Source: Rhizobium sp. RM
GTDB lineage: Bacteria > Pseudomonadota > Alphaproteobacteria > Rhizobiales > Rhizobiaceae
Length of the DNA: 64,000 nucleotides
Direction of reading: 5' to 3'
NCBI RefSeq assembly: GCF_013390595.1
Contig: NZ_JACAWV010000022.1
Span: 1,178,001 to 1,242,000, forward strand
Shown: positions 36,561 to 44,892 of the stretch, in pieces
Position numbering within the stretch: position 1 is the first letter of the stretch
Layout: each line of letters starts with the position of its first letter
Notes under the pieces: generated by a model
Told to the model about the DNA's origin: nothing
What the model saw: only the letters and a program-made list of their open reading frames with translations
The model's database searches: none
Program-made: the position numbers and the translations under genes

Positions 36561-36589
36561 GCAATAAAAATCTTTACTCTCATAGTCAA
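36561..36589 (-). promoter_or_regulatory. Promoter of heme oxygenase with a near-IRO box
   Basis: TTGACT (36589-36584), 17 bases and TATTGC (36566-36561) form a good promoter on the minus strand. Overlapping it, TGACTATGAGAGTAA (36588-36574) matches TGA-N9-TCA at all but one position, which could allow RirA repression. Confidence 0.5.
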
Positions 36590-36753
36590 ATTTTATTTTC
36601 GCGCATTCGCAGGCTTCTCGAGTTTAGCCGACCTTATTTTTCTTCACAAATTCAAATGGCTTGCCAGCACTGGTCCGCACAGCTGCAGTTAGCGCTTTAC
36701 AACTAACATGTCACTGCGTTATCAATTTGCAGTCACTTGGGAGGAGCATACAA

Positions 36754-37638
36754 TTGACCCAGAAATTCGGCCTTTCGGCAGCGCTGACGACACCTTTTAA
36801 AACCGATGGATCGATCGACATTGACGCCATGATCGCGCACGCGCGCCGCTGCCTTTCAAGCGGCTGCAACAGCGTAACGCTGTTTGGCACCACCGGTGAA
36901 GGCAGCTCCATTGGCAGCATTGAACGCCAAACCATCCTCTCGCGTTTTATCGAAGCGGGAATTGCGCCGTCCTCTCTCGTGACAGGCGTTCTGGTCGACT
37001 CCATCGAGGATGCCGCACTACAGTCAGCAGAAGCACTGAAGGCAGGCGCCCGCAATATTCTTCTCGCCCCACCCTCTTATTTCAAGAATGTCAGCGATGA
37101 CGGGCTGTTCGCCTGGTTCTCTGCCGTGTTCGAAAAGATTGGCAAAGGTGCGCGCGACATCCTCGTGTACAACATCCCGTCCGTCACCATGGTAACGCTC
37201 TCCGTTGACCTGGTCGGTCGTCTGAAAACAGCCTTCCCCGGCATCGTGACCGGCGTGAAGGACTCGTCCGGAAACTGGCCCCATACGGAACGGCTGCTCA
37301 AGGAACATGGCGATCTGGCGATCCTGATCGGTGACGAACGCGATCTCGCCAAAGGCGTACGTCTCGGCGGTCATGGTGCGATTTCTGGTGTCGCCAACTT
37401 CCTGCCGCAGGAAGTCCGGGCCATGGCCGTTGACGGCAAGGACGACAAGCGCATCGAAGATCTTGTTGTGGAACTTCTCAAATTTCCGGTAACGCCCGCC
37501 GTCAAGGTGCTGCTATCACACACGACAGGGGAAAATGTCTGGCTCGAGGTGCGCGCCCCGCTCGTGGCAGTTTCGCCTGAGGACAGAGGGCAGATTGGAG
37601 CGGCGTTCGATACGCTGTTCCGCAAGCAGGCGGCCTGA
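36754..37638 (+). CDS. Dihydrodipicolinate synthase/N-acetylneuraminate lyase family aldolase
   Basis: The 294-aa Schiff-base aldolase barrel starts at TTG 36754, 7 bases after GGGAGGAG. The pyruvate-site motif is GTTGEGSS, the catalytic Tyr is in LVYNIPSVT, and the Schiff-base Lys is in VTGVKDSSGN. Catabolic members of the family split or make 2-oxo acids. The neighbourhood (GntR regulator, sugar-type ABC importer, PfkB kinase) argues for breakdown of a sugar acid or amino-sugar rather than lysine synthesis. GTTAG-N10-CTAAC at 36688-36707, just upstream, is a possible operator. The exact substrate is not known. Confidence 0.87.
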   Translation: MTQKFGLSAALTTPFKTDGSIDIDAMIAHARRCLSSGCNSVTLFGTTGEGSSIGSIERQTILSRFIEAGIAPSSLVTGVLVDSIEDAALQSAEALKAGARNILLAPPSYFKNVSDDGLFAWFSAVFEKIGKGARDILVYNIPSVTMVTLSVDLVGRLKTAFPGIVTGVKDSSGNWPHTERLLKEHGDLAILIGDERDLAKGVRLGGHGAISGVANFLPQEVRAMAVDGKDDKRIEDLVVELLKFPVTPAVKVLLSHTTGENVWLEVRAPLVAVSPEDRGQIGAAFDTLFRKQAA

Positions 37639-37650
37639 AAAGGATCTGGC

Positions 37651-38307
37651 ATGGAAGACACCGGCGAACAGACAACCTTGAGGGAAAAGGCGTATGAGAG
37701 TTTTACGCATCACCTTCTTGCGCGCGATGTTCGCCCGGGTCAGTTCATCTCGCAACGCCGCCTTGTCGAACTGACGGGCCTGCCACTCGGAGCGATCCGC
37801 GAGGCTATCCCGAGGCTCGAGGCCGATGGCCTTATCAAGACAGTTCCCCAGCGCGGGTTGCAGGTCGCTCATATCGATATCAACCTGATCCGCGAGGCAT
37901 TCCAGTTCCGAATCCTGCTGGAAAAGGAAGCGGTTGCCAACTTCACGCGAACTGCCTCTGACGACGCCATCGCGGCCATGCTGAAAGACCACCGCGATAT
38001 TGCCAACGCAGCGGAAATGGGCAGCTCACCAGAACTGGACGAACGCGCGCAGGCGGTGGACTGGGGCATGCATGATGCCTTCATCGACTCGCTCGGCAAC
38101 TCGATCATCTCGAATGCCTACCGGGTCAACTCGATCAAGATGCGCCTCATCAATCAGGAGCGTTTTCGCATCGCCGGTCACGTGAAGTCGGTAATGAAGG
38201 AGCACCTCGTCATTCTTGAAGCCGTCGAACGACGATCCGTCGACGAAGCCGTTGATCGGCTGACCGCCCATATCCGCAATGCAAGGGACAGGGCGCTGAC
38301 CGTATAA
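37651..38307 (+). CDS. GntR family regulator, FCD type
   Basis: The 218-aa regulator has a winged helix in residues 10-70 (YESFTHHLLARDVRPGQFIS, then LGAIREAIPRLEADGLI) and an all-helical FCD effector domain behind it, where carboxylates usually bind through a metal site. It starts 12 bases after the aldolase stop and precedes the ABC genes. It probably controls this operon in response to the transported compound or a product. Confidence 0.9.
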   Translation: MEDTGEQTTLREKAYESFTHHLLARDVRPGQFISQRRLVELTGLPLGAIREAIPRLEADGLIKTVPQRGLQVAHIDINLIREAFQFRILLEKEAVANFTRTASDDAIAAMLKDHRDIANAAEMGSSPELDERAQAVDWGMHDAFIDSLGNSIISNAYRVNSIKMRLINQERFRIAGHVKSVMKEHLVILEAVERRSVDEAVDRLTAHIRNARDRALTV

Positions 38308-38361
38308 AATTGAAAACCGGCCGGGGGTGAGGAGATTTTCGGCCACAAGAGGAGGAAAGAC

Positions 38362-39690
38362 ATGTCGCATTCATTGCTCAATCCCACACGTCGTGGGTTC
38401 CTGGCCGGCACCGCGGCGATTGGCGGTAGCGCCCTTTTCGGCGTTCGTTCGGCATCGGCTGCCGTCAACTGGAAGAAACACGCCGGCACGACGCTGGAAG
38501 TCAATCTGGTTAAAAGCCCGCGCAGCGAAACCCTGATCAAATATCTGAACGAGTTTGAGGAACTGACCGGTATCAAAGTCAACGCCGAAGCAACGCCCGA
38601 ACAGCAACAGCGCCAGAAAGTTGTGATCGAGCTGTCCTCTGGCAAGCCAAGCTTCGACGTCGTGCACCTGAGCTACCACGTCCAGAAGCGGCAGTTTGAA
38701 AAGGGCAAGTGGCTGGCCGACATCAGCGGTTTCATGAAAGATCCGTCGCTGACAGATCCTTCGCTTGCTGAAAAGGACTTCGCCGAAGCCGGCATGCTGT
38801 TCGCCAAGGACAGCGACGGCGTGCTGCGCTCGCTTCCCTTCTCGGTGGATTACTGGATCGTCTACTGGAACAAGGACCTGTTTGAAGCAAAGGGCTTGAA
38901 GTATCCTGAGACCTTCGAAGAGCTGGTTGACGCTGCCGAAAAGATCACCGACCCATCCACCAACACCTACGGCTTCGTTGCACGCGGCCTGAAGAATGCC
39001 AACACGCCGGTCTGGACCTCGCTGATGTTGGGATACGGCGCCAAGCCGATCGTCGATGGCAAGATCAATACCGAATCCAAGGAAGCGGTTGAGGCGGCAA
39101 AGCTTTACCAGCGTCTGATGACGAAGGCAGCACCTCCCGGCGTCTCCGGCTTCAACTGGGCTGAAGCACAGTCTGCCTTCCTCCAGGGCAAGATCGGCAT
39201 GTGGTTCGATGGCGTCGGCTTCGCACCGCCGATCGAAAACCCGGAAAAATCCCGCGTTGTCGGCAAGGTCGGTTACGGCGTCATGCCAAAGGGCCCGGCG
39301 ACACAGGCGGCCGGCACGTTCGGCGATGGTCTCGGTGTTGTGGAGGCAAGCAGCAAGAAGGAAGCCGCCTATCTCTTCTGCCAGTGGGCGATCTCGCATG
39401 AAATGGGCGCGCGTCTGCTTCAGGCCGGCGCAGGCGTTCCATTCCGCCAGTCCATCCTCGAGGACCAGAAGGTCCGCGAAGGTGTGAAGATGCCTGCCGC
39501 CTGGCTCGATGCCGTCGTCGGTTCGGGCAAGGTTTCCCAGCTCGCGCTTCCGGTCATCATTCCCGTAACGGAATTCCGTGACATCTACGGCGTCGGCCTC
39601 ACCAACATGATCGGCGGAGCCGATCCGGCAGCCGAACTCAAGAAAGCGACCGAACAGTTCGCACCTGTTCTTTCACGTAGCGAGGGATAA
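38362..39690 (+). CDS. Carbohydrate ABC transporter, substrate-binding protein (Tat-exported)
   Basis: The 442-aa cluster-B type binding protein belongs to the CUT1 sugar importers. The N-terminus has a twin-arginine signal (NPTRRGFLAGTAAIGGSALF, cleavage near ASA-AV), so it is probably exported folded. The central motif PFSVDYWIVYWNKDLFEAKGL is typical of family 1 binding proteins. SD GAGGAGG precedes ATG 38362. The ligand is unknown. Its stop overlaps the next start by one base (TAATG). Confidence 0.9.
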   Translation: MSHSLLNPTRRGFLAGTAAIGGSALFGVRSASAAVNWKKHAGTTLEVNLVKSPRSETLIKYLNEFEELTGIKVNAEATPEQQQRQKVVIELSSGKPSFDVVHLSYHVQKRQFEKGKWLADISGFMKDPSLTDPSLAEKDFAEAGMLFAKDSDGVLRSLPFSVDYWIVYWNKDLFEAKGLKYPETFEELVDAAEKITDPSTNTYGFVARGLKNANTPVWTSLMLGYGAKPIVDGKINTESKEAVEAAKLYQRLMTKAAPPGVSGFNWAEAQSAFLQGKIGMWFDGVGFAPPIENPEKSRVVGKVGYGVMPKGPATQAAGTFGDGLGVVEASSKKEAAYLFCQWAISHEMGARLLQAGAGVPFRQSILEDQKVREGVKMPAAWLDAVVGSGKVSQLALPVIIPVTEFRDIYGVGLTNMIGGADPAAELKKATEQFAPVLSRSEG

Positions 39691-40628
39691 TGGTGTCCGT
39701 CAGCATCGAAAATACAGCAACGCGAACCAACCAGGACAAGAGGAGCAAGCCCGCGAGGCTTGCTCCCAACTACTGGCCATTCGTCATACCGGCACTTGTC
39801 GTCATCGCCGCGGTGATCGTTTTTCCGTGGGTTTTCACCCTCTGGATGAGCGCCCATCGCTGGACGCTGGGACAGGAGCAGAGCTTTATCGGTTTTGAGA
39901 ACTATATCCGGCTCGCCAGCGATGCCCGGTTCTGGGAATCGCTTTGGCATACGCTCGTCTATACCGTGCTGTCGGTCGTCGCTCCCCTGTTCCTCGGAAC
40001 ATTGGCAGCGCTGGTTTTCGATGCGCAATTTCCGTTGCGCGGATTTCTGCGCGGCGTCTTCGTCATGCCGATGATGGCGACCCCGGTCGCCATCGCACTG
40101 GTCTGGACAATGATGTTCCACCCACAACTCGGCGTGCTGAACTACCTGTTGTCATTCATCGGCATCGGTCCGCTGGAGTGGATCTACAATCAGTCGACCG
40201 TTATTCCCTCGCTGGTGCTCGTGGAGACCTGGCAGTGGACGCCGCTGGTCATGCTGATCGTGCTCGGCGGACTGGCCGCCGTGCCGCGCGAACCCTATGA
40301 AAGCGCCGAAATCGACGGCGCCAATGCCTGGCAGAAGTTCCGCTATCTCACCATGCCGATGATTGCGCCGTTCCTGATGATCGCCGTGATCATCCGCTCC
40401 ATCGATGCCGTCAAAAGCTTCGACATCATTTATGCGATGACCCAGGGCGGCCCCGGCACGGCGTCGGAAACCATCAACATCTATCTCTACAACACGGCGT
40501 TTGCCTATTACGACATCGGATACGGCTCGGCCATGGCTGTCGTCTTCTTCATCGTCATCATCGCGCTGTCCTTCGTACTGCTCATGGTTCGCCAGCGCAC
40601 CCAGTGGAACGAGATGGAGGACCGTTGA
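39690..40628 (+). CDS. Carbohydrate ABC transporter permease (MalF type)
   Basis: The 312-aa membrane protein has six predicted helices. The EAA loop for contact with the ATPase is EPYESAEIDGANAWQKFRYLTMPMI near residue 205 (key residues E, A, G at 18 spacing). An N-terminal cytoplasmic tail of about 30 polar residues precedes helix 1 (YWPFVIPALVVIAAVIVFPW). The start ATG overlaps the previous stop by one base; the end overlaps the next gene the same way. Confidence 0.93.
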   Translation: MVSVSIENTATRTNQDKRSKPARLAPNYWPFVIPALVVIAAVIVFPWVFTLWMSAHRWTLGQEQSFIGFENYIRLASDARFWESLWHTLVYTVLSVVAPLFLGTLAALVFDAQFPLRGFLRGVFVMPMMATPVAIALVWTMMFHPQLGVLNYLLSFIGIGPLEWIYNQSTVIPSLVLVETWQWTPLVMLIVLGGLAAVPREPYESAEIDGANAWQKFRYLTMPMIAPFLMIAVIIRSIDAVKSFDIIYAMTQGGPGTASETINIYLYNTAFAYYDIGYGSAMAVVFFIVIIALSFVLLMVRQRTQWNEMEDR

Positions 40629-41449
40629 TGAAACGCAAGACAATCGACCGTATCGCGCTGTTCTTCGTCGCGCTGGTGATGATCTCTCCGGTCATCCTGT
40701 TCTTCCTCTGGATGATTTCATTGTCGCTGAAATTCGAGATCGACAACGGTGCCTATCCGCCGATCCTCATTCCGGAACGCTTCGCATGGTCCAACTATGT
40801 GAAGGTCTTCGAGGAGAACAATTTCTTCCTCTACTTCTGGAATTCCGTGCTGGTCACGGGGGCGGCCACAATTCTCGCGCTCGTCATCGGCGTTCCGGCA
40901 GGCTATGGCATCGCCCGCCTGAAGGCGGAAAAATCGGCGGTGGTCATCATGATCGCCCGCATGACGCCCGGCCTTTCCTTCCTCATTCCGCTGTTCCTGC
41001 TGTTTCAATGGCTGAACCTGCTCGGTACGCTCTGGCCACAGATCATCATCCACCTGGTGGTGACGGTTCCGATCGTCGTCTGGATCATGATCGGTTATTT
41101 CGAAACCACGCCGAAGGAACTGGAAGAAGCCGCAAGCATCGATGGCGCGTCCTCATGGCAGGTCTTCCGCCTTGTGGCACTGCCGATCGCCAAACCGGGC
41201 ATCGTGGTGTCCTTCATCCTCGCGGTGATCTTTTCGTGGAACAACTTCGTGTTTGGCATCGTGCTGGCCAGCCGTGAGACACGCACCCTGCCGGTTGCGG
41301 TCTACAACATGTTGTCCTTCGAACAGGTGAGCTGGGGTCCGCTTGCCGCTGCAGCGCTGATCGTGACGCTGCCGGTGCTGTTGCTGACGATGTTCGCACA
41401 AAAGCAGATCGTGGCAGGCCTCACCGCCGGCGCCGTCAAGGGCGGCTAA
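40628..41449 (+). CDS. Carbohydrate ABC transporter permease (MalG type)
   Basis: The 273-aa partner permease has six helices, with its EAA loop at ELEEAASIDGASSWQVFRLV. I chose ATG 40628, inside the TGATG overlap; the longer frame from 40604 has no SD. The remainder, with SFILAVIFSWNNFVFGIVLA near the C-terminus, matches the MalG branch of CUT1 systems. A 106-base gap holding a stem-loop repeat separates it from the ATPase gene. Confidence 0.93.
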   Translation: MKRKTIDRIALFFVALVMISPVILFFLWMISLSLKFEIDNGAYPPILIPERFAWSNYVKVFEENNFFLYFWNSVLVTGAATILALVIGVPAGYGIARLKAEKSAVVIMIARMTPGLSFLIPLFLLFQWLNLLGTLWPQIIIHLVVTVPIVVWIMIGYFETTPKELEEAASIDGASSWQVFRLVALPIAKPGIVVSFILAVIFSWNNFVFGIVLASRETRTLPVAVYNMLSFEQVSWGPLAAAALIVTLPVLLLTMFAQKQIVAGLTAGAVKGG

Positions 41450-41457
41450 GAACACAG

Positions 41458-41534
41458 TTAGAGCACAGATGCTCTAACCCTTTGTTTTAACGCAATTCCG
41501 AACGCAAACCGCGATACGCTTTTGCTCGAATTGC
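41458..41534. repeat. Rhizobial intergenic stem-loop repeat (RIME-like)
   Basis: TTAGAGCA-CAGA-TGCTCTAA (41458-41477) forms an 8-bp hairpin. After CCCTTTGTTTTAAC, GCAATTC (41492-41498) pairs with GAATTGC (41528-41534) around an inner GCAAA / TTTGC match. The composition and the phrase TTTGTTTTAACGCAATTCCG recall dispersed palindromic repeats of rhizobia and agrobacteria. It interrupts the ABC operon. Confidence 0.65.
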
Positions 41535-41555
41535 TAAAGTTACGGGATCAAAACG

Positions 41556-42617
41556 ATGGCACCGGTCAATATCCAGAATGTCCAGAAGCGCTTCGGCTCG
41601 GTCAATGTCATCCACGGCATCGACATCGATATCAGAGACGGCGAGTTCGTCGTGCTCGTCGGCCCATCCGGCTGCGGCAAATCAACCCTGCTGCGCATGA
41701 TCGCCGGCCTTGAAGAGGTGAGTGATGGCGAAATCCACATCGGCGCGCGCGAGGTCAGCCACCTGCCCGCCCGCGACCGCGATATCGCAATGGTGTTCCA
41801 GAACTATGCGCTCTATCCGCACATGACCGTCAAGGACAACATGGGCTTCGCACTCAAGCTCAAGAAGGTCGATCAGAAGGAGACAGAAGCCAAGGTCAAC
41901 AAGGCCGCCGCGATTCTTGGGCTGGACAAGCTGCTCGACCGTTATCCGCGCCAACTCTCCGGTGGCCAGCGCCAGCGTGTCGCCATGGGCCGCGCTCTGG
42001 TGCGCGATCCGCAGGTCTTCCTGTTTGACGAACCGCTTTCCAACCTCGATGCCAAGCTGCGCGTCCAGATGCGTGGTGAGATCAAGGCCATGCATCAGCG
42101 GATCGGCACCACCACCATTTACGTTACCCATGACCAGGTTGAAGCCATGACCATGGCCGACAAGATCGTCGTGCTGCATGATGGCGTTATCGAGCAGATC
42201 GGTGCGCCGCTGGAACTCTACGATAACCCCGCCAATCTCTTCGTTGCGGGTTTCATCGGTTCACCGGCCATGAATTTCATTCGTGGCCGCGTCGAAGAAG
42301 GTGTGTTCCGGACGGCCAAGGGTCTCACCCTGCCCTTGCCGGCAACCGCCAACCTTGCAACGCTTGGTGGTCGGGATCTGGTTTACGGTGTGCGCCCCGA
42401 ACATATCCGCGCTTCGGCCGACGGCAGCATCGAGGGCAAGGTTGAACTGGTGGAAGGGACCGGCTCGGAAATCTACGCCAAACTGGATTGCAAGGGCGAC
42501 GATATCGCCTGCCTGTTCCGTGAACGACTGGATGTGAAGTTCGGCGACACAATCCGTATTGCCATCGACCCTTCCACGGTCCATCTGTTCGACAGGGAAA
42601 GCGGCAAGCGCATCTGA
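41556..42617 (+). CDS. Carbohydrate ABC transporter, ATP-binding protein (UgpC/MalK type)
   Basis: This 353-aa ATPase drives the CUT1 importer. Walker A is GPSGCGKST (residues 36-44), the Q-loop follows in MVFQNYALYPHMTV, the signature is LSGGQRQR near 134, Walker B is VFLFDEPLSNLDAKLR, and the switch His is in YVTHDQVEAMT. The C-terminal TOBE domain (from about 240, DLVYGVRPEHIR) is complete. UgpC-like ATPases are often shared between several sugar importers, so it may serve others too. Confidence 0.95.
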   Translation: MAPVNIQNVQKRFGSVNVIHGIDIDIRDGEFVVLVGPSGCGKSTLLRMIAGLEEVSDGEIHIGAREVSHLPARDRDIAMVFQNYALYPHMTVKDNMGFALKLKKVDQKETEAKVNKAAAILGLDKLLDRYPRQLSGGQRQRVAMGRALVRDPQVFLFDEPLSNLDAKLRVQMRGEIKAMHQRIGTTTIYVTHDQVEAMTMADKIVVLHDGVIEQIGAPLELYDNPANLFVAGFIGSPAMNFIRGRVEEGVFRTAKGLTLPLPATANLATLGGRDLVYGVRPEHIRASADGSIEGKVELVEGTGSEIYAKLDCKGDDIACLFRERLDVKFGDTIRIAIDPSTVHLFDRESGKRI

Positions 42618-42682
42618 GCGCTTGTCAGGCCTTTTCAGGAAAGGTTTTCCATGCAGACAATGCGGAAACCAGGCAATCGAGA

Positions 42683-43657
42683 ATGGTGACGGGCATGAGC
42701 AGTGAAGACAACACCAGCAAACACGTGTTGTGCGTTGGAGCCGCCGTGCTCGACACGCTGTTTCGTGTCCGTGATATGCCACGCGGTGAAGGAAAAGTGC
42801 TTCCCTACGACATGCTGCAGATTGCCGAAGGCATGGCTTCGAGCGCAGCTTACACCGTGCACCGCATGGGTGGCCGTGCCAGCCTTTGGGGGGCCGTTGG
42901 CAATGACGAGACAGGAGAACGCATTCTTCGTGATCTCTCCGAAAGCGGCATCGACACCAGTGGAATGACAACTGCCGCCGGCGCACGCTCGGCGCTTTCC
43001 ACCATCATCATCGATGATCGCGGTGATCGGCTGATCGTACCTTTCTACGATCAGAAACTGCATGAGACGAAACGCTCCTGTACCCCTCAGGACATCGCAC
43101 CATTCGATGCGGTTCTCGTCGATGTGCGTTGGTCTGAACTGGCGCTCGACGTGCTGACCGTGGCACGCGCACTCGGCAAACCGGCCATTCTGGATGGAGA
43201 CGTCGCGCCCGTGGAAACACTCGAAAGACTGGCACCGGCCGCGACCCACATCATTTTCTCGGAACCGGCAGCCGCAAGCCTGACCGGGACGAACGACGTA
43301 CCGGCCATGCTGCCGCTTCTGCATGCCCGTTATCCGCAAACCTTTATCGCCGTCACCGCCGGTCCGGACGGCTGCTGGTGGACAGAACCCAACGATCCGA
43401 CGGTTCATTTTCAGTCGACCATGGCGATCGATGCGGTCGACACGCTGGCAGCGGGAGACGTCTTTCACGGCACTTTCGCACTCACCATCGCCGAAGGGAT
43501 CGAAAGCCGCGCGGCGATACAACTCTCCTCCGTGGCTGCCGCACTGAAATGCATGGTTTTTGGAGGGCGAACCGGAACCCCCAGCCGGAGCGAGGCGGAA
43601 GCGGCTTTGGAACAGTGGCTGGCAAGCACGGAACAGGCTCACCTGCGCGCCTCCTGA
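42683..43657 (+). CDS. PfkB family carbohydrate kinase
   Basis: The 324-aa ribokinase-type enzyme phosphorylates a sugar or sugar derivative. The N-terminal GG-type substrate region (IAEGMASSAAYTVHRMGG) and the anion-hole/catalytic motif AVDTLAAGDVFHGTFA near residue 255 (Asp base) are clear. The start is ATG 42683 or 42695 (MSSEDNTSK); SDs are weak for both. It lies 65 bases after the ABC ATPase, likely in the same operon. Together with the aldolase it suggests uptake, phosphorylation and retro-aldol cleavage of one compound. Confidence 0.9.
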   Translation: MVTGMSSEDNTSKHVLCVGAAVLDTLFRVRDMPRGEGKVLPYDMLQIAEGMASSAAYTVHRMGGRASLWGAVGNDETGERILRDLSESGIDTSGMTTAAGARSALSTIIIDDRGDRLIVPFYDQKLHETKRSCTPQDIAPFDAVLVDVRWSELALDVLTVARALGKPAILDGDVAPVETLERLAPAATHIIFSEPAAASLTGTNDVPAMLPLLHARYPQTFIAVTAGPDGCWWTEPNDPTVHFQSTMAIDAVDTLAAGDVFHGTFALTIAEGIESRAAIQLSSVAAALKCMVFGGRTGTPSRSEAEAALEQWLASTEQAHLRAS

Positions 43658-43674
43658 TCGGCTCGGCGATCCCG

Positions 43675-43727
43675 GAAACGGCATACGCCGTGAGCATAAA
43701 ACTATTCCATTTTTGCGATGCCGTTTC
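43675..43727. repeat. Inverted repeat between kinase and aminopeptidase genes
   Basis: GAAACGGCAT (43675-43684) and ATGCCGTTTC (43718-43727) are perfect 10-bp inverted copies, 33 bases apart. A small ACGGC-ATAC-GCCGT hairpin overlaps the left arm. It may be an operator or a weak terminator marking a transcript boundary. Confidence 0.4.
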
Positions 43728-43813
43728 GTGGTGAACTAGGCTAACGTCCGGTCGTACAAAGCTTTTTCGAAAGTGTTGCACGCACCCTTCCTGCCGACAT
43801 CACGAGCCTCGAC

Positions 43814-44872
43814 ATGCCTGAAAGCAACCGCCCCAGACTTCGCGATATCGGTTTCAAGCCGGGCCATTTCGCCACGGGTCCGATGAATGCCATCACGGAT
43901 GTCGCAGATGTTCGCATCGGACATGTAACGATCATGGAGGGCGAGACGATCCGCACGGGTGCCACTGCGATCCTCCCACATGGCGGAAATCTGTTCCAGG
44001 ACAAGGTGCCTGCCGCACTTGCCGTTTACAACGGATTCGGCAAGTTCGCAGGCGCAACACAGATCGAGGAACTGGGCGAACTCGAAACGCCCGTTGTCCT
44101 GACCAATACACTCGCAACCGGCAGAGCCATTGAGGCGATCAATCGATATACGCTTGCCCAACCAGGCAACGAGAAGGTCGTTTCGCTCAACGCCGTCGTC
44201 GGTGAAACCAACGATTCCCGCCTGAACGACATTCGTGCCGGCCGTCCGACCACTGAGGAAGTGACCAAGGCACTGGAAAACGCCGTCACCGGACCTGTCT
44301 TGGAAGGCAGCATCGGTGCAGGCACGGGCACGGTTGCCTTTGGCATGAAGGGCGGAATTGGCACAGCTTCGCGCATCGTGCCGATTGCAGGAAAAAACTA
44401 CAGCCTGGGTGTGCTGGTTCAGTCCAACTATGGCGGCCACCTTCTTGTCTGCGGCAAGCCTTATCTGTCTCCCGAACACAAGGACAAGGATGGCTCCATC
44501 GTCATCGTCCTGGCAACCGATGCGCCCCTCTCGTCGCGTAATCTCAAGCGTTTGGCGGCCAGAAGTTTCGGTGGACTGGCGCGCACCGGCGCAGCGCTCA
44601 GCAATGGCTCCGGCGACTACGCGCTGGCATTTTCGACAGCCGAGGTTGTGCGCCGCACGCCAGCCCGCCGCAAGTCTGTGGCCGATTATCCGGACCTTTC
44701 CAATGACGTGATTTCGCCGCTCTTCGAAGCCGCCATCGAGGCGACGGAGGAAGCAATCCTCAACTCGATGTGTTCGGCAACCACGACGACAGGGATCAAC
44801 GCCGCAACCGGAAAGCCATCCACAATCGACGCCATTTCGATCGAAACACTTTCCACCCTTCTTTCAGACTGA
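43814..44872 (+). CDS. P1-family (DmpA-type) aminopeptidase / D-esterase
   Basis: The 352-aa Ntn-hydrolase-like precursor should cut itself before Ser228 in DGSIVIVLATDAPL, giving alpha and beta chains with Ser228 as nucleophile. The N-terminus RLRDIGFKPGHFATGPMNAITDV and NGFGKFAG segment fit the DmpA/BapA family. DmpA of Ochrobactrum releases N-terminal L-residues and hydrolyses D-Ala esters and amides; relatives take beta-peptides. The D-amino-acid transaminase follows after 20 bases, so a role in handling D- or beta-residue peptides is likely. The cellular location is not evident; no signal peptide is seen. Confidence 0.88.
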   Translation: MPESNRPRLRDIGFKPGHFATGPMNAITDVADVRIGHVTIMEGETIRTGATAILPHGGNLFQDKVPAALAVYNGFGKFAGATQIEELGELETPVVLTNTLATGRAIEAINRYTLAQPGNEKVVSLNAVVGETNDSRLNDIRAGRPTTEEVTKALENAVTGPVLEGSIGAGTGTVAFGMKGGIGTASRIVPIAGKNYSLGVLVQSNYGGHLLVCGKPYLSPEHKDKDGSIVIVLATDAPLSSRNLKRLAARSFGGLARTGAALSNGSGDYALAFSTAEVVRRTPARRKSVADYPDLSNDVISPLFEAAIEATEEAILNSMCSATTTTGINAATGKPSTIDAISIETLSTLLSD

Positions 44873-44892
44873 CTTTTCCAGACGGAGTTTTC

